Of a DNA stretch of 64,000 nt, positions 47,114 to 58,494 are shown piece after piece. The notes under the pieces are model-generated. The model had not been told where the DNA came from and ran no database searches. It worked only from the letters and a program-made list of their open reading frames with translations. The number at the start of each line of letters is the position of its first letter. Position 1 is the stretch's first letter. Both the position numbers and the translations under genes were made by a program. This stretch comes from Yersinia proxima (GTDB taxonomy: Bacteria; Pseudomonadota; Gammaproteobacteria; Enterobacterales; Enterobacteriaceae): the NCBI RefSeq assembly GCF_902170785.1, contig NZ_CABHYG010000004.1:868001-932000 (forward strand), read 5' to 3'.

Positions 47114-48145
47114 ATGAAAACTACATTTTTGTCTCTCTGCTTTCTGCTGTTTTTTCCACTGACCGGTTACAGCTGGCAAACAGCAATAACTCATGTTTCA
47201 TTCAATGACCTCCCACGCCATCGCCAGCTTGATGGCATCATTTACTACCCCACGGCTGATCAAGGGGAAACCCACTTGCTAAGTGATACTGCCGTTTTCC
47301 GGGGCATTTCTGTTTTACCCAACGCCCCCCTTGCTGAGGGTAAATTCCCGTTGGTGGTACTCAGTCATGGCAGTGGCGGCAACAATACCAGCCTGGCGTG
47401 GTTGGCCGATAAGCTGGTGCAGCAAGGTATGGTGGTGGTAGCCGCCAATCATCCGGGCAGTACCACCGGGGATTCAATCCCCGCACAATCGGCTCAATTA
47501 TGGTTACAAACTGAAGATATCTCTTTTATCATCAGTGCATTACTGTCAGACCCGCGCTGGAAGTCAGCCTTAGATGAGCAAGCCATCGGGGTGATAGGCC
47601 ATTCAAAAGGGGGCTACAGTGCTATCGCGGCATTAGGAGCTACACTTTCCCGCTCGCATTTTATTGCAAGCTGCCAGCAACAACCTGACCAACCTAATTG
47701 CCAGTTTTATACCCGTGCTGGCGTGAAGTTAGACCAGTTGTCCGCGAAGAAATTGGAAGGAAATTATGCCGATAAACGCCTGCGTTTTGCGATTGCGTTA
47801 GATCCGGGGATGGTTCCTTTTTACCAAAAAAGCAGCCTGCTTAACTTAAGCGCTCCACTGCTGCTGATCAACGCTGACTATTTTATTTCACCGAGTGAAT
47901 CCCTGAATCTGGGCGGTGCAACATGGGTAAAACAACTGAATCAGCCAGGTATTTCCGCTGTAACATTAACCAATAGTGGGCATTTTGATTTTCTGCCGCT
48001 ATGTAAACCGGCGGCGAGTGCTATTTTGGCAGAAGAAGGAGAAGCCTTTATTTGTGCAACACCGGCAGTTGAAAGAGAGAAATTACATCAGCAGACAGTT
48101 CAACAAATAATCACTTATCTTCAGCAACTGCATATTTTGCACTGA
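47114..48145 (+). CDS. Secreted alpha/beta hydrolase (lipase/dienelactone hydrolase-like)
   Basis: A 343-residue alpha/beta-hydrolase fold protein. The N-terminus (MKTTFLSLCFLLFFPLTGYS) is a signal peptide. LVVLSHGSGGNNT gives the oxyanion loop, and the nucleophile Ser164 is in GVIGHSKGGYSA; NSGHFDFLP carries the likely catalytic His. Four cysteines near residues 195-205 and 307-320 may form disulfides. Related proteins are called platelet-activating-factor acetylhydrolase-like or dienelactone hydrolase-like; the substrate is not known. The start at 47114 is set by the signal peptide. Confidence 0.8.
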   Translation: MKTTFLSLCFLLFFPLTGYSWQTAITHVSFNDLPRHRQLDGIIYYPTADQGETHLLSDTAVFRGISVLPNAPLAEGKFPLVVLSHGSGGNNTSLAWLADKLVQQGMVVVAANHPGSTTGDSIPAQSAQLWLQTEDISFIISALLSDPRWKSALDEQAIGVIGHSKGGYSAIAALGATLSRSHFIASCQQQPDQPNCQFYTRAGVKLDQLSAKKLEGNYADKRLRFAIALDPGMVPFYQKSSLLNLSAPLLLINADYFISPSESLNLGGATWVKQLNQPGISAVTLTNSGHFDFLPLCKPAASAILAEEGEAFICATPAVEREKLHQQTVQQIITYLQQLHILH

Positions 48146-48147
48146 GA

Positions 48148-48246
48148 TTAAATAACAGAATCAGTGAGGAACAGCGCACAGGCGAGTAATACACCACACA
48201 GAGTCATCACACTGAAAATCAGTTCGAACAAATAGCGATTGATCAT
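48148..48246 (-). CDS. ydgU: 32-residue membrane peptide (YdgU-like)
   Basis: Reading the minus strand from the ATG at 48246 gives MINRYLFELIFSVMTLCGVL and then a hydrophobic stretch ending TDSVI, 32 residues in all. It has a short polar N-terminus and one membrane helix, with a charged Glu near the start. It lies directly downstream of asr, beyond the asr terminator. In E. coli the small acid-induced membrane protein YdgU lies in the same place after asr, so I use that name provisionally. Confidence 0.7.
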   Translation of the reverse strand: MINRYLFELIFSVMTLCGVLLACALFLTDSVI

Positions 48247-48260
48247 GATGGTTAGCCTAT

Positions 48261-48290
48261 AAAAAAAGACACCCGGTATAACCGGGTGTC
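48261..48290 (-). terminator. Terminator/attenuator between asr and the small membrane peptide gene
   Basis: A perfect 10-bp stem (GACACCCGGT / ACCGGGTGTC) with a 3-nt loop is followed on the minus strand by seven T. Read-through would be needed to express the downstream peptide. Confidence 0.9.
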
Positions 48291-48339
48291 TGGAATTGGC
48301 TAGACTGTGCGGAGCGATGTCGCCCGCATTCCGGCGTTA

Positions 48340-48738
48340 TTATGCAGCTGGAGCTGTAGCTGATTTTTTAGCAGTTTTGTGGTGTTTTTTAGCGGTTTGT
48401 GCTTTTTGTGCTGGTGCTTTTTTCACGTGTTTTTTAGCAGCCTGTGCTTTTTGAACTGGTGCTTTTTTCACAGCTTTTTTAGCGGCCTGTGCTTTTTGAG
48501 CCGGTGCTTTTTTCACAGCTTTTTTAGCAGCTTGTGCCTTTTGTTCGGTAGTTTGTTTAGTCGCTTTGTGTTTTTTATGATGCGTTGCTTTAGCTGGTGC
48601 AGCTTTTTCTACGGCTGGAGCAGCAGTAGTGCTGGTTGCAGCTGGTGCTGCTGTAGCGGCCGCAGTTGTTTCGGCAGCGAAAGCAACAGAAGACAGACCC
48701 ATGGTTGCAGCAACGATCAGCGCTAATACTTTTTTCAT
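48340..48738 (-). CDS. asr: Acid-shock protein Asr
   Basis: A 132-residue periplasmic protein. A signal peptide ends near VAFAAE (about residue 21); an Ala/Thr-rich spacer follows; the rest is lysine-rich repeats of about 18 residues built on [15 protein letters not shown], in four copies. Asr is strongly induced at low external pH and is processed in the periplasm, where the basic part probably shields proteins or binds protons. A GAGGA ribosome-binding site precedes the ATG. An antisense ORF across this gene is an artefact of the repeats. Confidence 0.92.
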   Translation of the reverse strand: MKKVLALIVAATMGLSSVAFAAETTAAATAAPAATSTTAAPAVEKAAPAKATHHKKHKATKQTTEQKAQAAKKAVKKAPAQKAQAAKKAVKKAPVQKAQAAKKHVKKAPAQKAQTAKKHHKTAKKSATAPAA

Positions 48739-48961
48739 TTTAAAATCCTCAGAGTTTGTTTCGCTAAGCCCCCGGTGGAGCCGTTGGAAGAATCATAGAG
48801 GAATGGATTTTTTCTTTCCGTGAGTGATTGGTTTCGCTGAGTAACCAAATGTACAAAGCATGTTCTGACTATTTATAACCTATTCGGATTACTCCTGAAG
48901 CTGATTGCTCCTTGCTGTGATGGTCTACGCTTAATGTTCATCAAGCAAAACGGAGAGTCAA

Positions 48962-49270
48962 ATGTTCAAGAAATCAGAAAAAGTAGCAAGAGATCTCGAT
49001 CAGGACGTGACCCTTCTGGCAGATACTCTCGACGATGTTTTACGCTCATCGGGCGACAAAACAAAAGAAGAGCTGGCCAAGGTGCGCCACAATGCTGAAG
49101 GTGTATTACGTGATGCACGAGCGCGTTTTAGCGGCTCCACTAGCTTGAAACAGCACGCACGTGATGTTGCCGGTAATGCTGATAATTATGTGCATGACAA
49201 ACCTTGGCAAGGTGTCGGTATTGGTGCTGCCATAGGCCTGGTACTGGGTGTGCTGCTGGCCCGCCGCTGA
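48962..49270 (+). CDS. ygaM: DUF883/ElaB-YqjD family protein (YgaM-like)
   Basis: A 102-residue protein with an N-terminal helical region (DLDQDVTLLADTLDDVLRSS) and a C-terminal membrane anchor with the family ending WQGVGIGAAIGLVLGVLLARR-like motif split by the helix. ElaB, YqjD and YgaM proteins tether stationary-phase ribosomes to the inner membrane. Closest to YgaM by length and sequence, but the paralogues are similar. GGAGAG precedes the ATG. Confidence 0.85.
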   Translation: MFKKSEKVARDLDQDVTLLADTLDDVLRSSGDKTKEELAKVRHNAEGVLRDARARFSGSTSLKQHARDVAGNADNYVHDKPWQGVGIGAAIGLVLGVLLARR

Positions 49271-49419
49271 TATCTGTTCGCCGATAAACTGACAGCTCCC
49301 TCATTGCTGTGTCTACTGTAGTTTTTGCTGTTTGCTTATCGGTGGCCCGAGTGATATTCACTGCGGGCCATGTTTTTATAACGCCAAACGATTTTTATAA
49401 GCCCCAATAATTTTCATTG

Positions 49420-50868
49420 TCACCCCCCCGCTAAAATTACCTTTGCCAGCTTTGACACCTGTTTATCAACCTCAGCTTCAGAAACAAAATTGGTAAATCC
49501 CATCAGCAGTGCATTATCCACCCGGCTATTTTTTTCTAATGCCCAATTTGATACTGCTTCAACCGCCAGCCCCTGGCGTTGTGCCCGCGCGGCAACAATA
49601 CTGTCAGAAAAACGCTTATCCAACCGCGCCAATAATTGAATGCCACCCGCCTGCTGTTCAACCTCAACAACTCCCGCCAGCTGGCGCATAAGGCTGGCGG
49701 CCAATATTTCACGGCGCTCAGCATATAAATGGCGCATACGTTTAAGATGACGGTAAAAGTGCCCCTGACCAATAAACTCCGCCACACTGGCCTGTATCAG
49801 TGGCGGGCTGGCACAGCTACGCAGTTGGCAACGGTGGTTAAAAACAGCCACTTGCTCAGGTGGCACTACCAGATAAGCCAGCCGCAGTGCCGGAAACATC
49901 ACTTTACTGAAAGTCCCGGCATACAGCACTCGCCCATGTCTATCCAGGCTCTTTAACGGGGGAAGCGGCCGCCCCTGATAGCGAAACTCGCTGTCATAAT
50001 CATCTTCAATAATCCATGACTGCTGTTGCGCAGCCCACTCCAGCAGTGCAATGCGCCGCGCTAAGCTGAGTGCAACCCCCAACGGGCTTTGATGCGCTGG
50101 CGTGATAATAGCAAAGCGAGCATTGGGGCAATCATGGATAGCAGCCATCACATCCATACCATCGCTGTCCACATTGACCGGATGCGAAATAAGCCCGGCC
50201 TCACGAATCAATTGCTGCGTGGCAGGATAGCCGGGGTTCTCCAGCCAACCGCTATCTCCCGGCTTCAATACCGTATTAACCACTAGATCCAGTACCGACT
50301 GATAACCTGAGCAAATAAATACCTGCTCAGGTTGGCAGCTGAAACCACGAGATAACTGCAAATAATGGGCAATTGCTTCACGTAACGCCGGTAATCCAGC
50401 GGCGGGAGGGTGCCCGAGTGAGGTGATGGTCAGATTATGTACCTGTTTGGTGATGAGTCGCCCCCATTGCGCGCGTGGAAAAGCATCCAACGCGGGTAGC
50501 CCCAGCTGGAAAGGGCGTGCCATCATACGATCAGCCGAGAGAGAATGATTAATCACTACCGGTTGTTCGTCTGGTTCTACAATTTTCAATGGTGATAGAG
50601 GCGCATCGAGTAATTGAGCTGAAACATAAGTCCCCCCCTGCCCGCGGCTTTGCAAGAAACCTTCAGCAATCAGTTGGGCATAGGCATTTTCCACCGTTCC
50701 CCGCGCCACACCCACTTCGCTGGCCAGCACCCTCACCGAAGGCAAGCGCGTATCCGGTAGCAAAGTGCCCTGCACAATTGCATCTTTAATACGCTGATAA
50801 ATCTGGCGATATACCGGTTCGTTATGTTGGCGATCCAGCTTAAGCAGATGTGAAAACATCTTCATCAT
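49420..50868 (-). CDS. MocR/PdxR-type GntR regulator with aminotransferase domain
   Basis: A 482-residue MocR-family protein. The N-terminal winged helix (PVYRQIYQRIKDAIVQG, LPSVRVLASEVGVARGTVENAY) is GntR type. The rest is a class-I aminotransferase fold: LQLSRGFSCQPEQVFICSGY, then DDYDSEFRY and the PLP lysine in GTFSKVMFPALRLAY. MocR proteins sense PLP and regulate neighbouring genes. It is divergent from the AhpD-like gene with about 100 bp between, the likely target. Confidence 0.88.
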   Translation of the reverse strand: MMKMFSHLLKLDRQHNEPVYRQIYQRIKDAIVQGTLLPDTRLPSVRVLASEVGVARGTVENAYAQLIAEGFLQSRGQGGTYVSAQLLDAPLSPLKIVEPDEQPVVINHSLSADRMMARPFQLGLPALDAFPRAQWGRLITKQVHNLTITSLGHPPAAGLPALREAIAHYLQLSRGFSCQPEQVFICSGYQSVLDLVVNTVLKPGDSGWLENPGYPATQQLIREAGLISHPVNVDSDGMDVMAAIHDCPNARFAIITPAHQSPLGVALSLARRIALLEWAAQQQSWIIEDDYDSEFRYQGRPLPPLKSLDRHGRVLYAGTFSKVMFPALRLAYLVVPPEQVAVFNHRCQLRSCASPPLIQASVAEFIGQGHFYRHLKRMRHLYAERREILAASLMRQLAGVVEVEQQAGGIQLLARLDKRFSDSIVAARAQRQGLAVEAVSNWALEKNSRVDNALLMGFTNFVSEAEVDKQVSKLAKVILAGG

Positions 50869-50964
50869 GGCCCACTAAAATAAGTCATTTATGGCCCTAT
50901 AGTATAGGTCATGGTGTTGCTAGAGTAGCGGCTTATTGAAGGGCCAACATCATAGGTACATATC

Positions 50965-51396
50965 ATGGTTGAACAACGTCTGTATTTTTCCGAACTCTCA
51001 CCGACTACCTACAAAGCGCTGGTGAGCGCCTCTATGTCTCTCGATAAAAGTTCGTTGCCAAAAACGCTGATAGAATTGATTTTTATGCGGGTATCACAGA
51101 TCAACGGTTGTGCATTTTGCCTGGATATGCACGGCAAATTCTTGCGCGACCATGGTTTTGATAACGCTAAAATGGATGTCATCGCGGGCTGGAAACTCAG
51201 CAATCTTTTTAGTGAAGATGAGCGTGCCGCATTGGATTGGGCGGAAGCAGTGACTCATATCACCACCAGTGGCACACCTGATAGCACCTTTAATGCATTG
51301 AAAGCGCATTTTACTGATGCTCAGATTTCTGATTTAACTTTCGCTATCAGCATCATGAATGCATTTAATCGATTAGCTGTCAGTCTGCGTCAGTAA
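50965..51396 (+). CDS. Carboxymuconolactone decarboxylase/AhpD-like protein
   Basis: A 143-residue protein of the CMD/AhpD superfamily. The redox motif is Cys49-x-x-Cys52 followed by His56 in NGCAFCLDMHGK, which in AhpD-like proteins reduces peroxides. It is mostly helical, with the CMD core LPKTLIELIFMRVSQING. It is transcribed divergently from a MocR-type regulator that may control it. Confidence 0.87.
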   Translation: MVEQRLYFSELSPTTYKALVSASMSLDKSSLPKTLIELIFMRVSQINGCAFCLDMHGKFLRDHGFDNAKMDVIAGWKLSNLFSEDERAALDWAEAVTHITTSGTPDSTFNALKAHFTDAQISDLTFAISIMNAFNRLAVSLRQ

Positions 51397-51512
51397 GCAT
51401 TTCCCCATCGCCGCCCGGCAAAAAATATTTTACCTCCCTTTACTCCCTTGGAATTTGTCGCCAGCCCTGTGCTGGCGGCTTCATCTCTCAATTGTGCATA
51501 ACTCATAGCAAA

Positions 51513-51559
51513 TAACTACATATAGTGTGGTTGAATTAAATAAACACCAGATATAGTAT
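51513..51559. promoter_or_regulatory. Pair of NrdR boxes
   Basis: Box 1 (51513-51528, TAACTACATATAGTGT) and box 2 (51544-51559, ACACCAGATATAGTAT) each match the 16-bp NrdR consensus ACACTATATATAGTGT at 13 positions. Their starts are 31 bp apart, the three-helical-turn spacing required for NrdR. They lie about 120 bp before nrdH and predict NrdR repression of the operon. Confidence 0.88.
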
Positions 51560-51674
51560 CTAATTTATCACTCGCGAGAATGAAATCGAGGTTGATAATC
51601 ATGGGCTGGTCGTCGAGACACACCAACAATCTGCTAAGTGTGCCTTTTTTTAAGATAAAGTGAGAATACGAATC

Positions 51675-51911
51675 ATGAGTATTATTATTTACAGTAAACC
51701 TGATTGTGTCCAGTGCAATGCAACCTATCGCGCTTTCGATAAACAAGGGATCACTTATCAGGTTATTGATTTAACTGAAGACTCACAGGCGTTAAACCAC
51801 GTTAAATCTCTTGGTTATCAGCAGGTTCCGGTGATTGTTGCAGGTGATGAACATTGGTCTGGTTTCCGCCCAGACAAAATAAGCGCGTTGGCTCAGGCAG
51901 TCAGTGCCTGA
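51675..51911 (+). CDS. nrdH: Glutaredoxin-like NrdH
   Basis: A 78-residue redox protein with the active site Cys11-Val-Gln-Cys14 ([11 protein letters not shown]) and the thioredoxin-fold cis-Pro block [17 protein letters not shown]. It donates electrons to class Ib ribonucleotide reductase. The start is the ATG at 51675; the frame begins earlier without a ribosome-binding site. It overlaps the frame of nrdI, which begins 14 nt downstream. Confidence 0.94.
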   Translation: MSIIIYSKPDCVQCNATYRAFDKQGITYQVIDLTEDSQALNHVKSLGYQQVPVIVAGDEHWSGFRPDKISALAQAVSA

Positions 51912-51924
51912 TGAGGGCCAAAAA

Positions 51925-52329
51925 ATGAATCCGTTGGTGTATTTCTCTAGTTCTTCGGAGAACACCCACCGTTTTGTCGGGAAGCTGGAGCTACCGGCAA
52001 TACGTATTCCCATTGCGGGGGCGCGGGAAAAGTTACGGATAGAGCAGCCCTATATTTTGTTAGTACCCAGTTATGGCGGAGGCAGCCCGGTCGGCGCGGT
52101 GCCTATCCAGGTGATTAGGTTTCTCAATGATCCCCATAACCGTTCATTGATTCGCGGTGTGATTGCTGCGGGTAACACTAATTTTGGCGACGCCTATTGC
52201 CTGGCGGGGAAAATTATTTCCCAAAAATGTCAGGTTCCTTATCTGTATCGCTTTGAACTACTGGGTACAGCAGAAGATGTGGCAAACGTGCGCAAGGGAG
52301 TAACTGAATTTTGGCAACGACAGAACTGA
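51925..52329 (+). CDS. nrdI: Flavodoxin-like NrdI
   Basis: A 134-residue flavoprotein beginning [18 protein letters not shown], with [12 protein letters not shown] and [15 protein letters not shown] as FMN-binding loops. NrdI supplies the oxidant that assembles the dimanganese tyrosyl-radical cofactor of NrdF. Its 3' end overlaps the start of nrdE by 19 nt. Confidence 0.94.
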   Translation: MNPLVYFSSSSENTHRFVGKLELPAIRIPIAGAREKLRIEQPYILLVPSYGGGSPVGAVPIQVIRFLNDPHNRSLIRGVIAAGNTNFGDAYCLAGKIISQKCQVPYLYRFELLGTAEDVANVRKGVTEFWQRQN

Positions 52330-54461
52330 GAATCACCGATTCATCCAGCAGTGAACTTGACTATCACTCACTGAATGCGATGTTGAACCTCTATGATGCC
52401 GATGGGCGTATCCAGTTTGATAAAGACCGCCTGGCTGCAAGGCAATATTTCTTGCAACACGTGAATCAAAACACGGTGTTCTTCCATAATTTACAGGAAA
52501 AACTCGATTATCTGATGGAAGAGGGATACTACGAAAAAGAAGTGCTGGAAAAGTATGACTTCAGCTTTATCAAGAGCTTATTCCAACAAGCCTATAGCAA
52601 AAAGTTTCGCTTCCCAACTTTCCTTGGCGCGTTTAAGTACTACACCAGCTATACCCTGAAAACCTTTGATGGCAAACGCTATCTGGAGCGCTATGAAGAC
52701 CGTGTTTGTATGGTTGCCCTGACATTAGCTGCGGGTAATCAGCAAGTTGCGCGAGATTTAGTCGAAGAGATCATTACTGGCCGTTTCCAACCCGCCACAC
52801 CAACCTTCCTCAATTGCGGCAAGAAACAGCGCGGTGAGCTAGTCTCCTGCTTCCTGCTGCGCATTGAAGACAATATGGAGTCCATTGGTCGTTCCATTAA
52901 CTCGGCACTGCAATTATCTAAACGTGGCGGCGGTGTCGCTTTCCTGCTGACGAATATTCGAGAAGTCGGCGCGCCGATTAAACGCATTGAAAATCAGTCA
53001 TCTGGCGTCATCCCTATCATGAAAATGTTGGAAGATGCTTTTTCCTATGCCAATCAACTGGGCGCACGCCAGGGGGCCGGGGCGGTCTATCTCCATGCTC
53101 ACCATCCGGATATTTTGCGTTTTCTCGACACCAAACGCGAAAATGCCGATGAAAAAATACGGATTAAAACCCTGTCACTCGGTGTGGTTATCCCTGATAT
53201 TACTTTTGAGTTGGCGAAGAATAATGAAGAAATGTACCTGTTTTCGCCTTATGACGTAGAACAGGTTTACGGCGTTCCTCTGTCTGAAATCAGTGTCAGT
53301 GAAAAATACCGCGAGATGGTTGATGATAAGCGCATCCGTAAAAGCAAAATTAAAGCGCGCGAGTTTTTCCAGATACTGGCAGAGATCCAATTTGAATCCG
53401 GTTATCCCTATATGATGTTTGAGGATACTGTGAACCGGGCCAACCCGATCAAAGGCCGGATTAATATGAGTAACCTGTGCTCGGAAATTTTGCAGGTTAA
53501 TTCACCAACCGAATACAACGACGACCTTAGCTATCGCCATATTGGCAAGGATATCTCCTGTAACCTTGGCTCACTGAATATAGCCCACACCATGGATTCA
53601 CCAGACTTTGGTAAATCGATTGAAACCGCTATTCGCGGGCTGACGGCCGTCTCTGATATGAGCCATATCCGCTCAGTGCCATCAATTGAAAAAGGTAATC
53701 AGGAATCCCATGCCATTGGCCTCGGGCAGATGAATCTGCACGGCTATCTGGCGCGCGAACGTATTTTTTACGGCTCAGAAGAAGCACTGGATTTCACCAA
53801 TATCTATTTCTACACCGTGGCATATCATGCCATCCGCGCCTCCAATCAGTTGGCGATCGAACGCGACAGTCGCTTTAAAGGTTTCGACCAATCGACTTAT
53901 GCTTCGGGTCACTATTTCACCAAATATATCGAGCAAAGCTGGCAACCTAAAACAGCTAAAGTGAGTGGGCTATTTGCCCAAGCAGGTATTTCCGTTCCGG
54001 ATCAACAAGATTGGGCAGCTCTGCGCCAGTCCGTGATGGAGCACGGGATTTATAATCAGAACTTACAGGCGGTACCTCCGACTGGATCTATTTCGTATAT
54101 CAATCACTCGACCTCCAGCATCCACCCGATTGTCTCTCCAATTGAGATCCGCAAAGAAGGCAAGATTGGCCGGGTGTATTATCCCGCGCCTTATATGACC
54201 AACGATAATCTTGAATATTATCAGGATGCTTATCAAATCGGGCCGGAAAAAATCATCGATACCTATGCCGAAGCGACCCAGCATGTCGATCAGGGACTGT
54301 CACTGACTCTGTTTTTCCGCGATACCGCCACGACCCGCGATATCAATAAAGCGCAGATATATGCCTGGAAGAAAGGGATTAAAACCATTTATTACATCCG
54401 ACTGCGTCAGATGGCGCTTGAGGGCACGGAAGTTGAAGGCTGTGTTTCCTGCTCGCTGTAA
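52311..54461 (+). CDS. nrdE: Class Ib ribonucleotide reductase alpha subunit NrdE
   Basis: A 716-residue large subunit. Family blocks: [38 protein letters not shown] (a catalytic cysteine pair region), [12 protein letters not shown] (radical cysteine), [15 protein letters not shown] and the C-terminal [10 protein letters not shown] with the redox cysteines. It reduces ribonucleoside diphosphates. The start is a TTG at 52311 with GGGAG 9 nt upstream, overlapping nrdI by 19 nt; it gives the family N-terminus. Confidence 0.94.
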   Translation: MATTELRITDSSSSELDYHSLNAMLNLYDADGRIQFDKDRLAARQYFLQHVNQNTVFFHNLQEKLDYLMEEGYYEKEVLEKYDFSFIKSLFQQAYSKKFRFPTFLGAFKYYTSYTLKTFDGKRYLERYEDRVCMVALTLAAGNQQVARDLVEEIITGRFQPATPTFLNCGKKQRGELVSCFLLRIEDNMESIGRSINSALQLSKRGGGVAFLLTNIREVGAPIKRIENQSSGVIPIMKMLEDAFSYANQLGARQGAGAVYLHAHHPDILRFLDTKRENADEKIRIKTLSLGVVIPDITFELAKNNEEMYLFSPYDVEQVYGVPLSEISVSEKYREMVDDKRIRKSKIKAREFFQILAEIQFESGYPYMMFEDTVNRANPIKGRINMSNLCSEILQVNSPTEYNDDLSYRHIGKDISCNLGSLNIAHTMDSPDFGKSIETAIRGLTAVSDMSHIRSVPSIEKGNQESHAIGLGQMNLHGYLARERIFYGSEEALDFTNIYFYTVAYHAIRASNQLAIERDSRFKGFDQSTYASGHYFTKYIEQSWQPKTAKVSGLFAQAGISVPDQQDWAALRQSVMEHGIYNQNLQAVPPTGSISYINHSTSSIHPIVSPIEIRKEGKIGRVYYPAPYMTNDNLEYYQDAYQIGPEKIIDTYAEATQHVDQGLSLTLFFRDTATTRDINKAQIYAWKKGIKTIYYIRLRQMALEGTEVEGCVSCSL

Positions 54462-54481
54462 TAAATAAAAATGGCTAATAA

Positions 54482-55465
<984 letters not shown>

Positions 55466-55485
55466 GCTCGCCTCTTCCCCACAAA

Positions 55486-55520
55486 AACTCCCCTTTTTGC
55501 TAATATAACAAAGGGGAGTT
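55486..55520 (+). terminator. Terminator after nrdF
   Basis: Stem AACTCCCCTT / AAGGGGAGTT (10 bp) lies 20 nt past the nrdF stop. Confidence 0.75.
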
Positions 55521-55962
55521 CGCCCTCTCTGGCGACCAGAGCAATATGGCCAGATTCTCCCAGCCAAATCTAAAACTTCATCTTATCCCCCATTTGGCTA
55601 CAGGCCAGAGTATCAGGGGGATTCAGCACTTTCATTGCAGGAAATACATTCTCAATAATATAGAAAATATATTGCCGATATATGTGCAATATTCACACTA
55701 TTAACACTCAAATTAGCCATTAGATTCATTATCAATATTAGACAATTTATCTAAAGTAAAAAACCATAGTATTAACGCAGGTAAATTAACAAGTTAAAAA
55801 CTTATATATTGGGATGAGGACTATTGCAAAAATGATTATAGGAACATTGAGGGTTGTCTCAGATTCTCATTGTGTTAGGGTATATGGCGCTCTATTTTTT
55901 CATCAGGATAATATTGATCGAATAAACATAATTCAAAATTGACAGAGGAATACACCAGCTGC
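55521..55962. other. proV promoter region
   Basis: About 440 AT-rich bases before proV. In enterobacteria this region carries osmoregulated promoters and H-NS-sensitive AT-rich DNA. I see nothing else. Confidence 0.55.
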
Positions 55963-57162
55963 ATGGCAATTAAACTCGAAGTAAAGAACTTATATAAAAT
56001 ATTTGGTGAGCATCCAGAACGGGCTTTTAAACTACTTGAATCAGGTAAGAATAAAGAGCAGATATTTGCTAAAACTGGTTTGTCCGTTGGCGTTAAAGAT
56101 GCCAATCTGGCCATTGAAGAAGGCGAGATATTCGTCATCATGGGGTTATCCGGTTCCGGTAAATCCACCCTGGTACGCCTTCTCAATCGTCTGATAGAAC
56201 CTACTCGTGGTGAAGTGCTCATTGACGGCGAAGATATTGCCAAAATATCTGATAGCGCCCTGCGCACCGTACGCCGAAATAAGATAAGCATGGTCTTCCA
56301 ATCCTTTGCATTAATGCCCCATTTGAATGTACTCGATAACACGGCATTCGGTATGGAGTTAGCTGGCGTGCCGCAAGCGGAACGTCATGAAAAAGCCTTG
56401 GAAGCATTACGGCAGGTGAGTCTGGAAAGCTACGCTCATTCTTATCCCGACGAGTTGTCAGGTGGGATGCGCCAGCGCGTAGGTTTAGCCCGCGCTATGG
56501 CCAATAACCCCGATATCCTATTAATGGATGAAGCCTTCTCAGCACTCGACCCATTAATTCGTACTGAAATGCAGGATGAACTGGTCAAGCTACAAGCCAA
56601 ACATCAACGAACTATCGTCTTTATCTCTCATGACCTGGATGAAGCCATGCGTATCGGCGATCGCATTGCCATTATGCAAGGCGGCGAAGTAGTACAAGTC
56701 GGAACACCGGATGAAATACTTAATAATCCGGCAAATGACTATGTACGCACCTTCTTCCGTGGTGTCGACATCAGCCACGTCTTTAGTGCCAAAGATATCG
56801 CGCGTCGTCGTCCGGTATCCTTGATCCGTAAAACACCGGGTTTTGGCCCTCGTTCAGCGTTAAAACTGCTTCAGGACGAAGACCGCGATTACGGCTATGT
56901 GCTGGAACGCGGGCAGAAGTTTATTGGCGTGGTATCGATAGATTCACTGAAAAAAGCATTGGCAGAGAACCAATCACTGGATAGTGCCTTATTGGCTGAT
57001 CCGGCACCGGTTCCCGCCGATATGCCCCTCAGTGAGCTGATTTCACTGGTTGCACAAGCTCCGTGCGCGGTTCCTGTGGTCGGTGAAGATAACAGTTATA
57101 TCGGTATTATTTCAAAAGCCATGCTGCTGCAGGCCTTAGATAAGGAGACGCCAAATGAGTGA
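55963..57162 (+). CDS. proV: Glycine betaine/proline ABC transporter ATPase ProV
   Basis: A 399-residue ATPase. Walker [17 protein letters not shown], signature [15 protein letters not shown], Walker [14 protein letters not shown] and the switch [14 protein letters not shown] are intact. The C-terminal 120 residues are a CBS pair. It powers uptake of glycine betaine and proline under osmotic stress. The start [12 protein letters not shown] at 55963 matches E. coli ProV; it overlaps proW by 8 nt. Confidence 0.96.
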   Translation: MAIKLEVKNLYKIFGEHPERAFKLLESGKNKEQIFAKTGLSVGVKDANLAIEEGEIFVIMGLSGSGKSTLVRLLNRLIEPTRGEVLIDGEDIAKISDSALRTVRRNKISMVFQSFALMPHLNVLDNTAFGMELAGVPQAERHEKALEALRQVSLESYAHSYPDELSGGMRQRVGLARAMANNPDILLMDEAFSALDPLIRTEMQDELVKLQAKHQRTIVFISHDLDEAMRIGDRIAIMQGGEVVQVGTPDEILNNPANDYVRTFFRGVDISHVFSAKDIARRRPVSLIRKTPGFGPRSALKLLQDEDRDYGYVLERGQKFIGVVSIDSLKKALAENQSLDSALLADPAPVPADMPLSELISLVAQAPCAVPVVGEDNSYIGIISKAMLLQALDKETPNE

Positions 57163-58333
57163 TCAAATCCAAAATAGCATCCCCGTTGATAGCAACCCGT
57201 GGGCGACGGATGCGGCAACTTCAGTAGCACCGGCCGCGACTGATAGCACTCAGACCTTGTCAGCCGCTGCTGACCCTTGGGGAGCGAGCATGGCCGAGGG
57301 TAGCCGTGCCGCAGGCGGCGCGAGCCATGAGGTTGCTTCTCAGGCCGTACAGAGCCAAGCCGCACAAAGTACCGATTGGCTAAACAGCGCTCCGGCAGCA
57401 GCGCCTGAACATTTCAGCCTGATGGACCCGTTCCATAATACCTGGGTGCCACTGGATTCGTGGGTTACCCACGGTATTGATTGGGTGGTGCTGCATTTCC
57501 GCCCGCTGTTCCAAGGCATTCGCGTGCCGGTTGATTTCATTCTCAGTGGCTTCCAACACTTATTGCTGGGCATGCCAGCACCGGTGGCGATTTTGGTTTT
57601 CGCATTGATCGCCTGGCAGTTCTCTACCCTGGGGATGGGGGTGGCAACCTTGGTTTCCCTGATTGCCATCGGCGCGATTGGTGCCTGGTCGCAAGCGATG
57701 GTGACACTGGCACTGGTTCTGACATCGCTGTTCTTCTGTATTCTTATCGGGCTACCGCTCGGGATATGGTTGGCGCGCAGTAATAACGCCGCACGAATTA
57801 TTCGGCCTTTACTGGATGCGATGCAGACCACGCCAGCCTTCGTTTATCTGGTGCCCATTGTTATGCTGTTCGGTATTGGTAATGTCCCAGGTGTCGTGGT
57901 GACCATTATCTTTGCCCTGCCGCCCATTGTTCGCCTGACGATTTTGGGTATTAAGCAAGTACCAGAAGACCTCATTGAAGCCGCAGAATCCTTCGGTGCT
58001 AATCCACGCCAGATGCTATTCAAAGTGCAATTACCTCTGGCAATGCCAACCATCATGGCCGGTGTCAATCAGACCTTAATGCTCGCATTATCGATGGTTG
58101 TTATTGCTTCAATGATTGCCGTTGGTGGGTTGGGCCAGATGGTGCTGCGCGGTATTGGTCGCCTTGATATGGGGCTAGCCGCTGTCGGTGGTGTCGGTAT
58201 CGTGATTCTGGCGATTATCCTTGACCGCCTGACCCAATCATTAGGCCGTGACCGCCGCAGCAAAGGCATTGGCCGCTGGTATGCCACTGGCCCTATCGGA
58301 CTAATCACCAAACCATTCCGTAACACTAAGTAA
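57155..58333 (+). CDS. proW: Glycine betaine/proline ABC permease ProW
   Basis: A 392-residue permease. An Ala/Ser-rich, poorly conserved cytoplasmic N-terminus of about 85 residues precedes about seven membrane segments. The loop [26 protein letters not shown] is the EAA motif that contacts ProV. It forms the channel with another ProW copy. It overlaps proV by 8 nt; an ERIC element separates it from proX. Confidence 0.95.
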   Translation: MSDQIQNSIPVDSNPWATDAATSVAPAATDSTQTLSAAADPWGASMAEGSRAAGGASHEVASQAVQSQAAQSTDWLNSAPAAAPEHFSLMDPFHNTWVPLDSWVTHGIDWVVLHFRPLFQGIRVPVDFILSGFQHLLLGMPAPVAILVFALIAWQFSTLGMGVATLVSLIAIGAIGAWSQAMVTLALVLTSLFFCILIGLPLGIWLARSNNAARIIRPLLDAMQTTPAFVYLVPIVMLFGIGNVPGVVVTIIFALPPIVRLTILGIKQVPEDLIEAAESFGANPRQMLFKVQLPLAMPTIMAGVNQTLMLALSMVVIASMIAVGGLGQMVLRGIGRLDMGLAAVGGVGIVILAIILDRLTQSLGRDRRSKGIGRWYATGPIGLITKPFRNTK

Positions 58334-58355
58334 TTTCAATTCATTACGCTCAATG

Positions 58356-58482
58356 TCATCCCCAAAGTCATTGGCGCTGCGGCAAGGCAGCAAGCGAGTA
58401 AATCCCGATGAGCTTACATCAGTAAGTGATTCGGGTGCGCGAGCGCCGCTAACACAGCTGCAGTGTCAAGAACGAAGGGGAT
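58356..58482. repeat. ERIC element between proW and proX
   Basis: The block GGCAAGGCAGCAAGCGAGTA followed by AATCCCGATGAGCTTACATC and AGTAAGTGATTCGGG matches the ERIC central palindrome, with both ends recognisable. It lies within the proVWX transcript. Confidence 0.87.
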
Positions 58483-58494
58483 AAGGGGAAAATT

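Noticed and set aside
48379..48726. Plus-strand Cys/Phe-rich ORF across asr
   Set aside because: It is the antisense of the lysine-rich Asr repeats and has no ribosome-binding site.
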